Assembly: GCF_024189315.1 (NCBI RefSeq)
Contig: NZ_JAIZEO010000001.1
Coordinates: 372,001 to 436,000, forward strand
Source: Halobacillus sp. A5
GTDB lineage: Bacteria; Bacillota; Bacilli; Bacillales; Halobacillaceae
Length of the DNA: 64,000 nucleotides
Direction: 5' to 3'
A model generated the notes under the pieces. It was not told the DNA's origin. It made no database searches and saw nothing but the letters and a program-made list of their open reading frames with translations. Of the stretch, positions 38,781 through 49,387 are shown in pieces. Every line of letters begins with the position of its first letter. The first letter of the stretch is position 1. Both the position numbers and the translations under genes were made by a program.

Positions 38781-40850
38781 ATGAAAAGAGTACTGATCGT
38801 TGGGGCGGGTAAAGGCGGCTCAGCGCTGTTAAAATTACTAAATGAAACAGACAAAATGATTGTTGCAGCAATTACGGATATAAATCCAGACGCTGCAGGA
38901 TTTAAAATAGCAAGTTCTTTTGGGGTTTCAACTGGACAAGATTGGAGAGCTTTTATACATAAAGAGATCGATATTGTAATTGAAGCTACCGGAGATGAGA
39001 AGGTTTTTGAACAGATTCGTTCAGAACGTCCTGCTCATACGGTTGTAATTCCTGGTGCCGTTGCTTATATAACTTCTGAATTATTAGAAGAGAAAGAAAC
39101 GCTTTTAAAAGAATTTAAACAGCAGACAAATAATCAGGATTTAATTCTAAATAGTATACATGACGGGATGATCGTCATTGATCGATACGCACAAGTATCG
39201 TTCTTAAATAAGAGCGGGGAAAAGATTCTTGATAAGTCAAGAGAATCTGTAGTAGGGAAAGATGTAAGAGAAATCATACCTGGGTCAGGACTGCCGCAGA
39301 TACTAGAAACGAAAACTAAAGAATTAAATCAGGAGCTAGAGATAGAGAATGGGAAAAAAGTAATAACTACAAGAATTCCATTGATAGGCTCAGATCAGGA
39401 GCTGCTGGGAGCTTATGCAGTATTTAAAGATATAACTGAAGTTGTGGAACTGGCAGAAGAGATAACTGACTTAAAAGAAGTTAAAACTATGCTTGAAGCT
39501 ATAATTCACTCCTCTGATGAAGCGATTTCCGTCGTAGATGAAAATGGAAGCGGTTTAATGATTAACCCGGCGTATACCCGGATCACCGGTCTTGAAGAAA
39601 GAGAGGTAATCGGTAAACCGGCTACCGTAGATATTTCAGAAGGTGAAAGTATGCATATGAAAGTATTAAATACAAGGCGTGCCGTACGCGGGGTAAGGAT
39701 GAAAGTAGGACCTGCCAAAAAAGAAGTAGTGGTTAATGTTGCTCCAGTAATTGTGGATGGAGATGTCAAGGGGAGTGTAGGTGTTCTTCATGACGTTACT
39801 GAAATTCAATCTTTGACCAGTGAATTAAAGAGAGCAAGGCAGATTATCCGTAACCTAGAAGCTAAATATACGTTCGCTGATATCACCGGAGATTCTCAAG
39901 AGCTGACTCTTGCACTTGAGCAGGCAAGGGTAGGGGCTAAAACTCCGGCGACAGTCCTTCTCCGTGGAGAGTCTGGCACTGGAAAAGAATTGTTTGCCCA
40001 TGCTATTCATAATGAAAGCAATCGGCGCCACAATAAATTCATAAGAGTTAATTGTGCTTCTATAGCAGAATCACAGCTTGAGAGTGAGTTGTTTGGGTAT
40101 GAGGATGGAGCGTTTGAAGGGGCAAAGCAAGGCGGGAAAAAGGGGTACTTTGAGGAAGCAAATTATGGAAGTATCTTTCTCGATGAAATATCGGAACTGA
40201 CTCTGCCTATGCAGGCAAAGCTTCTTCGGGTATTGCAGGAGAAAGAAATCGTTCGTGTAGGCGGAACAAAACCAGTAATCGTTGACGTGAGAGTAATTGC
40301 TGCAACCAATATTAATTTGGAAAAAGCAATCATGCGTAAGACTTTTAGGGATGATCTGTATTATCGTCTAAGCCGTCTGCCGATTTATATTCCTCCTCTA
40401 AGAGAAAGGAAAGAAGATTTGGAACCGTTAATTACCCATTTAATCCAAAAGCTGAACGAGGACTATGGACGAAATGTTCGTACAATAGAGGATGAAGCTT
40501 TTGAAAAACTAATGGATTACGACTGGCCGGGTAACGTCCGCGAACTTGAAAACGTGGTCAGCCGGGCGATGATCTTTATGGAGCATACGGAGGAAGTCAT
40601 CCGAAAAAGCCATATTCCTTCCTTAATGAATTCGGAAGCAGCCCATGATGGAGAAGAAGCTGCCTGGCAGAGGTCCAGTCTACAGGAAGCCGTTGATGAA
40701 TATGAGAAAAGTTTATTGACAGATGCGTTTAAAACACATAATTTCAATAAAACAAAAACGGCTAAGGCACTGGGGATCTCGATACGAAATTTATATTACA
40801 AGCTTGAGAAATATCAGCTGGATAAAGATGATTTGCAAGGATTTTCATAG
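38781..40850 (+). CDS. bkdR: BkdR-like AAA+ regulator with Rossmann and PAS domains
   Basis: 690 residues: an N-terminal NAD-type Rossmann domain ([14 protein letters not shown], residues 1-110), two PAS domains (about 120-240 and 245-360), an AAA+ domain (Walker A GESGTGKE, about 390-610) and a Fis-type helix-turn-helix at the end. This is the layout of B. subtilis BkdR/YqiR, which activates bkd with sigma-54. Here the sigma-54 contact motif GAFTGA reads GAFEGA. The ATG at 38781 follows GGGTGTGAAAACT. Only 23 bases separate it from ptb, so it seems to head the same operon. Confidence 0.9.
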   Translation: MKRVLIVGAGKGGSALLKLLNETDKMIVAAITDINPDAAGFKIASSFGVSTGQDWRAFIHKEIDIVIEATGDEKVFEQIRSERPAHTVVIPGAVAYITSELLEEKETLLKEFKQQTNNQDLILNSIHDGMIVIDRYAQVSFLNKSGEKILDKSRESVVGKDVREIIPGSGLPQILETKTKELNQELEIENGKKVITTRIPLIGSDQELLGAYAVFKDITEVVELAEEITDLKEVKTMLEAIIHSSDEAISVVDENGSGLMINPAYTRITGLEEREVIGKPATVDISEGESMHMKVLNTRRAVRGVRMKVGPAKKEVVVNVAPVIVDGDVKGSVGVLHDVTEIQSLTSELKRARQIIRNLEAKYTFADITGDSQELTLALEQARVGAKTPATVLLRGESGTGKELFAHAIHNESNRRHNKFIRVNCASIAESQLESELFGYEDGAFEGAKQGGKKGYFEEANYGSIFLDEISELTLPMQAKLLRVLQEKEIVRVGGTKPVIVDVRVIAATNINLEKAIMRKTFRDDLYYRLSRLPIYIPPLRERKEDLEPLITHLIQKLNEDYGRNVRTIEDEAFEKLMDYDWPGNVRELENVVSRAMIFMEHTEEVIRKSHIPSLMNSEAAHDGEEAAWQRSSLQEAVDEYEKSLLTDAFKTHNFNKTKTAKALGISIRNLYYKLEKYQLDKDDLQGFS

Positions 40851-40873
40851 TATGCAAAAAGGGGAGTGGAGGA

Positions 40874-41779
40874 ATGGAAGCACTCAGCGAACTTATCTCC
40901 AGGTTAGAAAATCAATCATTAAAAAGAGCAGCGGTCGCCCAGGCTGCAGATAGAGAAGTTCTGCTCGCTGTAAAAAGAGCTCGGGAGCTTAATATGGCTT
41001 CTTTTATTCTAACAGGAAGTAAAATTGAAGTGCAGCGGATAGCTGAAGAAATTGATTTTGCAGTAGAATCAGACAGCGAAGTTCATTTTATTGACTGTTC
41101 TAAGGAAGAAGCCGCTGTTGAAGCAGTCAGAGCTGTAAATAGAGGGGAAGCCCAGCTGGTAATGAAAGGAAACGTGGATACTAAGACTTTATTAAAAGCT
41201 GTTCTCGACAAACAATATGGTCTGAGAACGGGTAGTATTTTGTCCCATGTTGCCTTATTTGAGATTCCCGGCCAGGATCGATTACTCTTTCTTACAGATT
41301 CAGCAATGAATATTGCCCCAACCCTCGAGGAAAAGGTTCAAATTGTTAAAAATGCTGTAGATGTGGCGCAAAAGAACGGATGGGAGACTCCAAGGGTTGC
41401 ACCATTAGCCGCGGTTGAGGTCGTAAATCCAGCGATGCCAGCTACTATTGACGCTGCATCACTTACTCAAATGAATCGAAGAGGACAAATAAAAGGTTGT
41501 ATCATTGATGGACCTTTAGCATTTGATAACGCCATCAGCATGTCAGCTGCTGAACAAAAGGGAGTTATTTCAGATGTAGCCGGGAAAGCTGATATTTTAA
41601 TGGTCCCGACGATTGAAGTTGCCAATGCTTTATACAAATCATTTATGTATTTTGCTGGAGGCAGAGTAGCGGCAGTTATAAGTGGGGCAAGTGCTCCAAT
41701 CGTGCTTACTTCAAGGTCAGACTCGGCTGAAAGCAAAGTATATTCTCTAGCATTAGCCATACATTCAAGCAGTAATTAG
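40874..41779 (+). CDS. ptb: Phosphate butyryltransferase
   Basis: 301-residue phosphotransacylase family enzyme that swaps CoA for phosphate on butyryl- and branched acyl-CoA. VMKGNVDTKTLLKAVLD and PLAFDNAISM are family blocks. With Buk it yields ATP from acyl-CoA made by the keto-acid dehydrogenase. GGGGAGTGGAGGA precedes the ATG. Second gene of the bkd operon. Confidence 0.93.
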   Translation: MEALSELISRLENQSLKRAAVAQAADREVLLAVKRARELNMASFILTGSKIEVQRIAEEIDFAVESDSEVHFIDCSKEEAAVEAVRAVNRGEAQLVMKGNVDTKTLLKAVLDKQYGLRTGSILSHVALFEIPGQDRLLFLTDSAMNIAPTLEEKVQIVKNAVDVAQKNGWETPRVAPLAAVEVVNPAMPATIDAASLTQMNRRGQIKGCIIDGPLAFDNAISMSAAEQKGVISDVAGKADILMVPTIEVANALYKSFMYFAGGRVAAVISGASAPIVLTSRSDSAESKVYSLALAIHSSSN

Positions 41780-41791
41780 GAGGAATAGGAA

Positions 41792-42886
41792 ATGGAAATT
41801 TTTAAGTACATGGACAAATATGATTACGAGCAGCTCGTTATGTGTCATGATAAAGCATCAGGGTTAAAAGCGATTATAGCCATTCATGACACGACGTTAG
41901 GTCCGGCACTGGGCGGTACAAGAATGTGGACTTATGCCAGTGAAGAAGACGCAATAGAAGATGCCCTTCGTCTTGCTAAAGGAATGACTTACAAAAATGC
42001 TGCGGCTGGTTTGAACCTTGGCGGTGGAAAAACGGTCATTATCGGTAATCCTCGAGAGGATAAAAATGAGGCAATGTTCCGCGCGTTTGGTCGTTATATA
42101 CAAGGTTTAAACGGTAGATATATTACGGCTGAAGATGTAGGGACGACGGTACAGGACATGGATTTGATCCATGAAGAGACAGATTACGTTACAGGTATTT
42201 CACCAGCCTTTGGATCTTCAGGAAACCCCTCTCCAGTTACTGCTTACGGAGTATACAGAGGAATGAAGGCAGCTGCTAAAGAAGGTTTCGGAAGTGATTT
42301 ACTAGAAGGAAAAACCATAGCTGTTCAAGGTATAGGAAACGTAGCTTATGATTTATGCCGTCATCTTCATGAAGATGGTGCACACTTAATTGTTACAGAT
42401 ATTAATGAAGAAGCAGTTCAAAAAGCAGTGGAAGATTTTGGTGCTCAAGCAGTTGGAATTGACGAGATTTATGGAGTCGAGTGCGATATTTATGCACCAT
42501 GTGCCTTAGGTGCTACAATTAACGATGAAACGATTCCTCAATTAAAAGCCAAAGTAATTGCAGGTGCTGCAAATAATCAGTTAAAAGAGACAAAGCATGG
42601 AGATATTTTGCATGAAAAAGGTGTCATCTATACGCCTGACTATGTTATAAACGCAGGTGGGGTAATAAACGTAGCTGATGAATTACATGGCTACAACAAA
42701 GATCGTGCGATGAAACGGGTAGAAACGATTTATGATAATGTGTCCAGAGTATTTGAAATCTCCAGACGAGACAACATACCTACGTACGTAGCTGCAGATA
42801 GAATGGCTGAAGAGCGAATAGAAGCGATGCGACAATCGCGCAGTCAATTTTTACAAAACGGCCATCATATTCTGAGCCGAAGATAG
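41792..42886 (+). CDS. bcd: Leucine (branched-chain) dehydrogenase
   Basis: 364-residue NAD-dependent enzyme that deaminates leucine, valine and isoleucine to keto acids. [11 protein letters not shown] holds the catalytic lysine, [10 protein letters not shown] is the substrate loop and [13 protein letters not shown] the NAD fold. TAGGAGGAATAGGAA precedes the ATG, 13 bases after ptb. Confidence 0.96.
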   Translation: MEIFKYMDKYDYEQLVMCHDKASGLKAIIAIHDTTLGPALGGTRMWTYASEEDAIEDALRLAKGMTYKNAAAGLNLGGGKTVIIGNPREDKNEAMFRAFGRYIQGLNGRYITAEDVGTTVQDMDLIHEETDYVTGISPAFGSSGNPSPVTAYGVYRGMKAAAKEGFGSDLLEGKTIAVQGIGNVAYDLCRHLHEDGAHLIVTDINEEAVQKAVEDFGAQAVGIDEIYGVECDIYAPCALGATINDETIPQLKAKVIAGAANNQLKETKHGDILHEKGVIYTPDYVINAGGVINVADELHGYNKDRAMKRVETIYDNVSRVFEISRRDNIPTYVAADRMAEERIEAMRQSRSQFLQNGHHILSRR

Positions 42887-42905
42887 ATAACGGAGGGTAT
42901 TGGAG

Positions 42906-43991
42906 TTGCAGATACATCAAATATTAGTTATTAATCCTGGATCCACATCTACGAAGATCGGGGTATTTCAGGATACAGAAATTATCTTTGAGAAAACGAT
43001 TCGCCACTCTCATGAGGAACTGAATGAATTTACTTATATTATCGACCAATACGATTTTAGAAAAAATGTTATTCTTAAGGAACTGAGCAAGGCAGATGTG
43101 AATATTTCTGCCTTAAGTGCGGTCTGTGGACGAGGCGGGCTGCTGCACCCTATTGAAGGCGGTACGTATGAAGTAAATGAGGCAATGCTCGAAGACTTAA
43201 AGAATGGATATAATGGTGAACATGCATCAAATCTAGGCGGGATTATCGCAAATGAGATCGCTAAGAGTTTAGATGTTTCTGCTTACATTGTAGATCCTGT
43301 TGTGGTAGATGAGCTACAAGATATAGCTAGAATGTCCGGCGTTCCTGAAATTCCAAGGAAAAGTATCTTCCATGCTTTAAATCAAAAGGCCGTAGCAAGA
43401 AGGGTTTCTGATGATCTTGGGAAACCATACAGCAGAGCCCGTCTTATTGTGACCCATATGGGGGGAGGAATAACGATTGGAGCTCATTCCGGCGGCCGGG
43501 TTATTGACGTAAACAACGGACTTCATGGAGACGGACCTTTCTCACCTGAACGTGCAGGAACAGTCCCGGCCGGGGATCTCGTGTCGATGTGTTTCTCCGG
43601 TCAATATTATCGTGAGGAAGTTATGAAAAAGCTTGTCGGACAGGGTGGGATTATGGCTTATCTCGATACTAACGATGGGGTTGAGGTAGAAAAGATGATA
43701 GAGCGCGGCGACGTCAAGGCAAAACTAATTTATGAAGCCATGGCTTATCAAATTGCTAAAGAAATAGGCAGTATGAGTGCGGTACTGGAAGGGAAAGTAG
43801 ATGCTATTGCCTTAACCGGCGGTCTTGCCTATGGAAAGGCCTTTACAGAAGAGATCAAAAAAAGGGTCAACTGGATTTCTGATGTTTTCATTTATCCTGG
43901 TGAAAATGAGCTTGAGGCTTTAAATGAAGGGACACTGCGTGTGTTAAACAAAGAGGAGCTTCCGAAACACTATCCAAACTTTGTTGAATAA
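42906..43991 (+). CDS. buk: Butyrate kinase
   Basis: 361-residue acetate/butyrate kinase family member making ATP from butyryl- or branched acyl-phosphate. [28 protein letters not shown] and [10 protein letters not shown] are the nucleotide and substrate blocks. The TTG at 42906 is chosen because GGAGGG is 8 bases upstream and the start then aligns with B. subtilis Buk; a TTG at 42900 is also in frame. Confidence 0.95.
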   Translation: MQIHQILVINPGSTSTKIGVFQDTEIIFEKTIRHSHEELNEFTYIIDQYDFRKNVILKELSKADVNISALSAVCGRGGLLHPIEGGTYEVNEAMLEDLKNGYNGEHASNLGGIIANEIAKSLDVSAYIVDPVVVDELQDIARMSGVPEIPRKSIFHALNQKAVARRVSDDLGKPYSRARLIVTHMGGGITIGAHSGGRVIDVNNGLHGDGPFSPERAGTVPAGDLVSMCFSGQYYREEVMKKLVGQGGIMAYLDTNDGVEVEKMIERGDVKAKLIYEAMAYQIAKEIGSMSAVLEGKVDAIALTGGLAYGKAFTEEIKKRVNWISDVFIYPGENELEALNEGTLRVLNKEELPKHYPNFVE

Positions 43992-44006
43992 AAGGAGTCG
44001 TTTAGA

Positions 44007-45428
44007 ATGGCAGAAGAATATGACTTAGTTGTATTAGGCGGGGGTACAGGCGGATATGTAGCAGCCATTCGTGCTTCCAAGCTGGGTTTAAAAGTGGCAG
44101 TAGTAGAAAAAAGAGAGATGGGAGGTACATGTCTTCATAGGGGATGTATTCCTTCAAAAGCATTGCTGCGAAGTGCTGAAGTGTTCAGGCAGACCAGGGA
44201 TGCGAATCAATTTGGCATCGAAACTTCTGAGCCTGTGATAAACTTTATCAAAGTCCAGGAACGGAAGCAGTCGATTGTAGATACGTTACATAATGGCGTG
44301 CAAGGACTGATGAAAAAAGGAAAAATCGACATTTTCGAAGGATTTGGACGTATCCTCGGCCCTTCCATTTTCTCCCCTTCCGCTGGAACAATCTCTGTGG
44401 AGTTAAATAATGGGGAAGAGAATGAAATGCTCATTCCTAAAAATGTTTTAATTGCTACGGGATCAAGTCCTAAAACTTTACCAGGACTTGATATTGATGG
44501 AGAATATGTAATGACTTCTGATGAAGCACTTAATATGCAGGAGCTCCCAAAATCAATTATTATTGTAGGCGGCGGAGTTATAGGTATTGAGTGGGCATCA
44601 ATGCTTGCTGATTTTGGAGTTGAAGTAACCGTGCTCGAATACTTACCTTCTATTTTGCCGACGGAGGACGAAGAGGTCGCAAAAGAAATGTCGCGGCAGC
44701 TTAAACAAAAAGGAGTCAACATTATTACAAATGTTGAAGTATTACCCGAAACTCTGAAGACGGATCAACAAGTTGTCATTCAAGGAAAAGTAAATGAAGC
44801 CACCGAAACCTATGAAGCGGATCGTATGTTAGTTTCAGTCGGCCGGTCAGCTAATGTTACAAATATTGGTCTTGAGAATACTGATATCGAAACGGAAAAT
44901 GGAGCGATTAAAACCAATAATTATTATCAAACGAAGGAATCTCATATCTATGCTATTGGTGATGTTATAGGCGGGATGCAGCTTGCTCATGTTGCTTCTC
45001 ATGAAGGGATAACGGCGGTCGAACATATGGCAGATAAGCATCCTCATGTGTTAAATTATGACCAGGTACCAACTTGCATTTATTCCAGTCCTGAAGCAGC
45101 CAGTGTAGGTCTTACGGAAAAACAGGCGATAGATCAAGGCTATGAAGTTAAAACTGGAAAATTTCCATTTAAAGCAATTGGTAAAGCCCTTGTTTTTGGG
45201 GAAACAGAAGGATTTGTAAAGATTATCGCTAATAAGACAAATAATGATTTACTCGGCGTCCATATGGTAGGACCTCATGTGACAGATATGATCTCCGAAG
45301 CTGGGCTCGCTAAAGTTCTTGATGCCACTCCTTGGGAAATTGCAGAAACTATCCATCCACATCCTACGCTGTCAGAAGCAATAGGTGAAGCTGCAATGGC
45401 TGTTGATGGCAATCAAATTCACGGATAA
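44007..45428 (+). CDS. lpdV: Dihydrolipoyl dehydrogenase of the branched-chain complex
   Basis: 473-residue E3 flavoenzyme that reoxidises lipoyl groups with NAD. The redox disulfide is in GGTCLHRGCIPSK, the FAD site in LGGGTGGYVAAIRA, and the C-terminal His-Glu pair in HPHPTLSE. AAAGGAGTCGTTTAG precedes the ATG. Confidence 0.97.
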   Translation: MAEEYDLVVLGGGTGGYVAAIRASKLGLKVAVVEKREMGGTCLHRGCIPSKALLRSAEVFRQTRDANQFGIETSEPVINFIKVQERKQSIVDTLHNGVQGLMKKGKIDIFEGFGRILGPSIFSPSAGTISVELNNGEENEMLIPKNVLIATGSSPKTLPGLDIDGEYVMTSDEALNMQELPKSIIIVGGGVIGIEWASMLADFGVEVTVLEYLPSILPTEDEEVAKEMSRQLKQKGVNIITNVEVLPETLKTDQQVVIQGKVNEATETYEADRMLVSVGRSANVTNIGLENTDIETENGAIKTNNYYQTKESHIYAIGDVIGGMQLAHVASHEGITAVEHMADKHPHVLNYDQVPTCIYSSPEAASVGLTEKQAIDQGYEVKTGKFPFKAIGKALVFGETEGFVKIIANKTNNDLLGVHMVGPHVTDMISEAGLAKVLDATPWEIAETIHPHPTLSEAIGEAAMAVDGNQIHG

Positions 45429-45448
45429 TTATTAAAGGAGGAATTCCT

Positions 45449-46441
45449 GTGGCTGAAAATCGTCATAAATCGTTAGGGTTAAGTGATGACGAAGTACTGG
45501 ACATGTTTCGTACTATGTTATTAGCTCGTAAAATTGATGAAAGAATGTGGCTGTTAAACAGAGCCGGAAAAATTCCATTTGTTATATCGTGTCAGGGGCA
45601 GGAAGCTGCTCAAGTTGGAGCGTCCTATGCACTCGACCGGCAGAAAGATTACGCTTTACCTTATTACAGGGACATGGGGGTAGTATTGGCATTTGGAATG
45701 ACTGCAAAAGATCTAATGCTGTCCGGCTTCGCTAAAGCTGAAGATCCGAACTCAGGAGGCAGGCAGATGCCGGGTCACTTTGGTCAGAAGAAAAATCGCA
45801 TTGTGACAGGTTCATCTCCAGTAACCACTCAAGTACCTCATGCAGTAGGTATTGCACTGGCTGGAAAGATGGAAAACAAAGATTTTGTTTCTTTTGTTAC
45901 CTTTGGAGAAGGCTCTTCAAACCAGGGCGACTTCCATGAAGGAGCCAATTTTGCAGGAGTTCATAAACTGCCAGTTATATTTATGGTGGAAAATAATAAA
46001 TATGCGATCTCAGTTCCCGTCTCCAAGCAGCTGGCATGTGAAAAAGTATCAGATCGTGCAATCGGATACGGCATGCCCGGGCATACCGTTGATGGAAATG
46101 ATCCATTAGCTGTTTATGAGGTCGTGAAGGAAGCAGCTGAGAGAGGCCGCAGCGGAAAAGGACCAACGTTAATCGAAGCTGTGTCCTACCGTCTCACTCC
46201 GCACTCCAGTGATGATGATGACCGTACCTATCGGGAGCGCGGTGAAGTTGATGAAGCTAAGAAAAAGGATTCAATCTTAACATTTGCTCAATACTTAAGA
46301 GAGCAAGGTGTATTAACTGAAGATAAGGAAGAAGAATTAAATAAGGAACTGGATCAAATCGTAAATGAAGCTACAGATTATGCGGAAAATGCGGTTTATG
46401 CAGAAGCGGAATCTGCATTGAACTTTGTCTACGAAGAGTAA
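45449..46441 (+). CDS. bkdAA: Branched-chain keto-acid dehydrogenase E1 alpha
   Basis: 330-residue thiamine-diphosphate subunit that decarboxylates branched 2-keto acids with BkdAB. The ThDP motif is in FGEGSSNQGDFHEGAN with NNKYAIS at its end, and RLTPHSSDDDD is the phosphorylation-loop-like block. GTG start after AAAGGAGGAATTCCT. Confidence 0.96.
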   Translation: MAENRHKSLGLSDDEVLDMFRTMLLARKIDERMWLLNRAGKIPFVISCQGQEAAQVGASYALDRQKDYALPYYRDMGVVLAFGMTAKDLMLSGFAKAEDPNSGGRQMPGHFGQKKNRIVTGSSPVTTQVPHAVGIALAGKMENKDFVSFVTFGEGSSNQGDFHEGANFAGVHKLPVIFMVENNKYAISVPVSKQLACEKVSDRAIGYGMPGHTVDGNDPLAVYEVVKEAAERGRSGKGPTLIEAVSYRLTPHSSDDDDRTYRERGEVDEAKKKDSILTFAQYLREQGVLTEDKEEELNKELDQIVNEATDYAENAVYAEAESALNFVYEE

Positions 46442-46456
46442 GGAGGGGGAGATCGT

Positions 46457-47440
46457 ATGGCGGTAATATCTTATATACAAGCAGTCACCCAGGCATTAAA
46501 AGAAGAAATGCAGCGTGATGAGAAAGTATTTGTATTAGGGGAGGATGTCGGGAAACGCGGTGGTGTCTTCCGGGCTACCGATGGATTATACGAAGAATTT
46601 GGTGAAGCAAGAGTGTTGGATACACCCCTGGCCGAATCAGCCATTGCAGGAGTGGGAATTGGTGCTGCGATGTACGGGCTGCGTCCTGTAGCAGAAATGC
46701 AGTTTGCTGATTTTATTATGCCTGCAGTCAACCAAATTATTTCAGAAGCGGCTAAAACGAGATACCGATCAAATAACGATTGGTCTGTACCAATGACAAT
46801 TCGTGCTCCTTACGGCGGAGGTGTTCACGGGGCTCTTTATCATTCTCAGTCAGTGGAAGCTGTATTTGCTAATCAGCCAGGATTGAAAATTGTTATGCCT
46901 TCCACTCCTTACGATGTAAAAGGGCTTCTCAAAGCATCCATTCGAGACAATGACCCTGTTCTCTTTTTCGAACACAAGAGAGCCTATCGGTTAATTAAAG
47001 GGGAAGTGCCCGATGAAGATTATACACTTCCTATCGGAAAAGCCGATATAAAACGTGAAGGGACAGATATAACAGTCATAACCTACGGATTGTGTGTCCA
47101 CTTTGCTTTACAGGCTGCGGAGAAATTAGCTGAAGAAGGCATCGATGCACACATTTTAGACTTGAGAACAGTCTATCCGCTCGATAAGGAGGCCATCATC
47201 GAAGCTGCCGCTAAGACTGGAAAAGTGCTGCTGGTAACTGAGGATAATAAGGAAGGCGGCATTATTTCCGAAGTTTCGGCAATTATAAGTGAAAACTGTT
47301 TGTTTGACCTTGATGCACCGGTTAAACGTTTAGCAGGCCCGGATATTCCATCTATGCCTTATGCACCTACGATGGAAAAATACTTCATGATGAATCCTGA
47401 TAAAGTTGAAAAAGCTATGCGCGACTTAGCTGAATTTTAA
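46457..47440 (+). CDS. bkdAB: Branched-chain keto-acid dehydrogenase E1 beta
   Basis: 327 residues, transketolase-like. GEDVGKRGGVFRAT, DTPLAESAIAGVGIGAA and PYGGGVHGALYHSQS are the E1 beta blocks. AAGGAGGGGGAGATCGT precedes the ATG, 15 bases after bkdAA. Confidence 0.96.
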   Translation: MAVISYIQAVTQALKEEMQRDEKVFVLGEDVGKRGGVFRATDGLYEEFGEARVLDTPLAESAIAGVGIGAAMYGLRPVAEMQFADFIMPAVNQIISEAAKTRYRSNNDWSVPMTIRAPYGGGVHGALYHSQSVEAVFANQPGLKIVMPSTPYDVKGLLKASIRDNDPVLFFEHKRAYRLIKGEVPDEDYTLPIGKADIKREGTDITVITYGLCVHFALQAAEKLAEEGIDAHILDLRTVYPLDKEAIIEAAAKTGKVLLVTEDNKEGGIISEVSAIISENCLFDLDAPVKRLAGPDIPSMPYAPTMEKYFMMNPDKVEKAMRDLAEF

Positions 47441-47458
47441 TATAGAGGAGTTGTTCCC

Positions 47459-48760
47459 ATGGGGTTAGAAAAAATCAACATGCCTCAGCTCGGAGAAAGT
47501 GTTACAGAAGGTACGATAAGCTCGTGGCTCGTGCAGCCAGGCGATAAAGTGAATAAATACGATCCTATTGCCGAGGTAATGACAGATAAAGTAAATGCTG
47601 AAGTGCCATCCTCCTTCACTGGGACAATCAAAGAACTTGCAGCTAAAGAAGATGATACAATCGAAGTCGGTGAGTTGATGTGCTACATTGAAGTAGATGG
47701 CGCATCCAGTGATAAAGAAGCACAGGGCGATAAAGAAACTGTCAAAGAAAACGACGGAGAAGTCAAGAAAGAAATTCCTGCTTCACAAGCGCCGGCGGAC
47801 AAAAATGAACAACCAGCGCAGACAAATCAAACTAGTAAAAAACGCTACTCCCCGGCAGTAATGACACTTGCTCAGGAGCATAATATCGATTTAAACGAGA
47901 TAGACGGCTCAGGACGCGACGGACGTATTACGAGAAAAGATTTAGAAAACATTATTAAAAACGGTGATATTCCTACTCCTTCTTCTAGTAAGGAAGTGTC
48001 AGAGGATGACCGGCAGACATCTGCTTCAAAACCATCTTCAGAGGGTATAAAAACAGAAGATGGCGATATTGAGATTCCTGTAACTGGAGTAAGAAAAGCT
48101 ATAGCTCAGAATATGGTGAAGTCTACTACTGAAATTCCTCATGCCTGGATGATGGTGGAAGTCGATGTAACCGGCCTGGTGGAGTTAAGGAATTCGCTAA
48201 AAGATGAGTTTAAGCAAAAAGAAGGATATAGTTTGACCTTTTTCTCTTTCTTTGTAAAAGCAGCAGCTCAAGCATTAAAAGAGTATCCGCAGTTAAACAG
48301 CACGTGGGCTGGAGATAAAATTATTCAGCGTAAAGCCATCAACTTAAATATAGCCGTAGCAAAAGAGAACGAGCTGTTCGTTCCCGTAATCAGGGATGCT
48401 GACGAGAAAAGCATTAAAGGGATTGCCAAGGATATTACAGGGCTGGCTGCAAAAGCCAGAAAAGGCAAGCTGACCTCTAAAGATATGGAGGGAGGCACGT
48501 TTACAGTCAACAATACAGGCTCTTTTGGTTCTGTTCAATCCATGGGTGTAATTAATCATCCGCAGGCTGCTATTCTTCAAGTCGAATCAATTGTGAAGAA
48601 ACCGGTGTTCCAGGATGGAATGTTCGGCGCTCGTGACATGGTGAACCTTTGTTTATCATTAGACCATCGTGTGCTCGATGGTTTGGTTGCAGGAAATTTC
48701 TTAGCACGTCTTAAAGAAATATTGGAAAATATGAATAAAGAACACACTTCAATATACTAA
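47459..48760 (+). CDS. bkdB: Branched-chain keto-acid dehydrogenase E2 (dihydrolipoyl acyltransferase)
   Basis: 433 residues: one lipoyl domain with the modified lysine in MTDKVNAEVPS, an E3-binding domain (RYSPAVMTLAQEHNIDL, about 125-160), linkers, and a catalytic domain with the HxxxDG motif in LDHRVLDG. Transfers the branched acyl group to CoA. The acyl-CoAs made also prime branched membrane fatty acids. Last gene of the operon. Confidence 0.96.
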   Translation: MGLEKINMPQLGESVTEGTISSWLVQPGDKVNKYDPIAEVMTDKVNAEVPSSFTGTIKELAAKEDDTIEVGELMCYIEVDGASSDKEAQGDKETVKENDGEVKKEIPASQAPADKNEQPAQTNQTSKKRYSPAVMTLAQEHNIDLNEIDGSGRDGRITRKDLENIIKNGDIPTPSSSKEVSEDDRQTSASKPSSEGIKTEDGDIEIPVTGVRKAIAQNMVKSTTEIPHAWMMVEVDVTGLVELRNSLKDEFKQKEGYSLTFFSFFVKAAAQALKEYPQLNSTWAGDKIIQRKAINLNIAVAKENELFVPVIRDADEKSIKGIAKDITGLAAKARKGKLTSKDMEGGTFTVNNTGSFGSVQSMGVINHPQAAILQVESIVKKPVFQDGMFGARDMVNLCLSLDHRVLDGLVAGNFLARLKEILENMNKEHTSIY

Positions 48761-48766
48761 CGCACA

Positions 48767-48795
48767 ACCCCCGGCTGATAGCTGGGGGTATTATT
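48767..48795 (+). terminator. Terminator of the bkd operon
   Basis: ACCCCCGGCT and AGCTGGGGGT form a 10-bp stem with one mismatch and a 3-base loop. The following run is only TATTATTATG, so it may be partial. Confidence 0.65.
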
Positions 48796-48871
48796 ATGTT
48801 CTTTGAATTGAAAGGGTGTTTAAATATTGGTAAACTGTTGATAGTACTTAAGTAAAGGAGCCATGATTAAT

Positions 48872-49303
48872 ATGGATTTCAATATTTTTATGAACGATGT
48901 AGTATTAAAAGCACGTGAAGAAATAACCCAGGCGGGTTATTCAGAACTAACGACGAAAGAAGAAGTAGATGAAGCTTTAAATAAAGAAGGCACGACACTT
49001 GTCATGATTAATTCAGTATGCGGCTGTGCCGGTGGTATTGCACGCCCGGCTGCTTCTCATGCCGTTCACTATGATAAGCGGCCTGATCATCTCGTTACAG
49101 TATTTGCCGGACAGGATCGTGAAGCTACAGAAAGAGCCCGTGAATATTTCGAAGGTTTCCCTCCTTCTTCTCCTTCTTTTGCTCTGCTAAAAGATGGAAA
49201 AATAAAAACTATGGTTGAACGTCATGACATCGAAGGTTTTGAACCAATGGAGGTTATTGCAAAACTACAACGACAATTTGAGGAATACTGTGAAGAAGTA
49301 TAA
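48872..49303 (+). CDS. brxB: Bacilliredoxin BrxB (YqiW)
   Basis: 143-residue thioredoxin-like protein with the unusual CGC active site in NSVCGCAGG. Removes bacillithiol from S-bacillithiolated proteins after oxidative stress. The ATG at 48872 has AAAGGAG eight or so bases upstream; the ATG at 48863 is too close to it. The location after the bkd genes matches B. subtilis yqiW. Confidence 0.96.
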   Translation: MDFNIFMNDVVLKAREEITQAGYSELTTKEEVDEALNKEGTTLVMINSVCGCAGGIARPAASHAVHYDKRPDHLVTVFAGQDREATERAREYFEGFPPSSPSFALLKDGKIKTMVERHDIEGFEPMEVIAKLQRQFEEYCEEV

Positions 49304-49317
49304 TCAACATTAAAGTT

Positions 49318-49350
49318 GGGAGGATCTTTGTTATGCAAAGGTCCTCTTTT
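49318..49350 (+). terminator. Terminator after brxB
   Basis: GAGGATCTTTG and CAAAGGTCCTC form an 11-bp stem with one mismatch, loop TTATG, followed by TTTT. Confidence 0.85.
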
Positions 49351-49387
49351 GTGTTGAAGAAATGGATTAATTGAGGTGGAATGCCTG

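Noticed and set aside
40819-40837. Sigma-54-like promoter before ptb
   Set aside because: TGG and TTTGCA are present, but GG and GC are 13 bases apart rather than 10.
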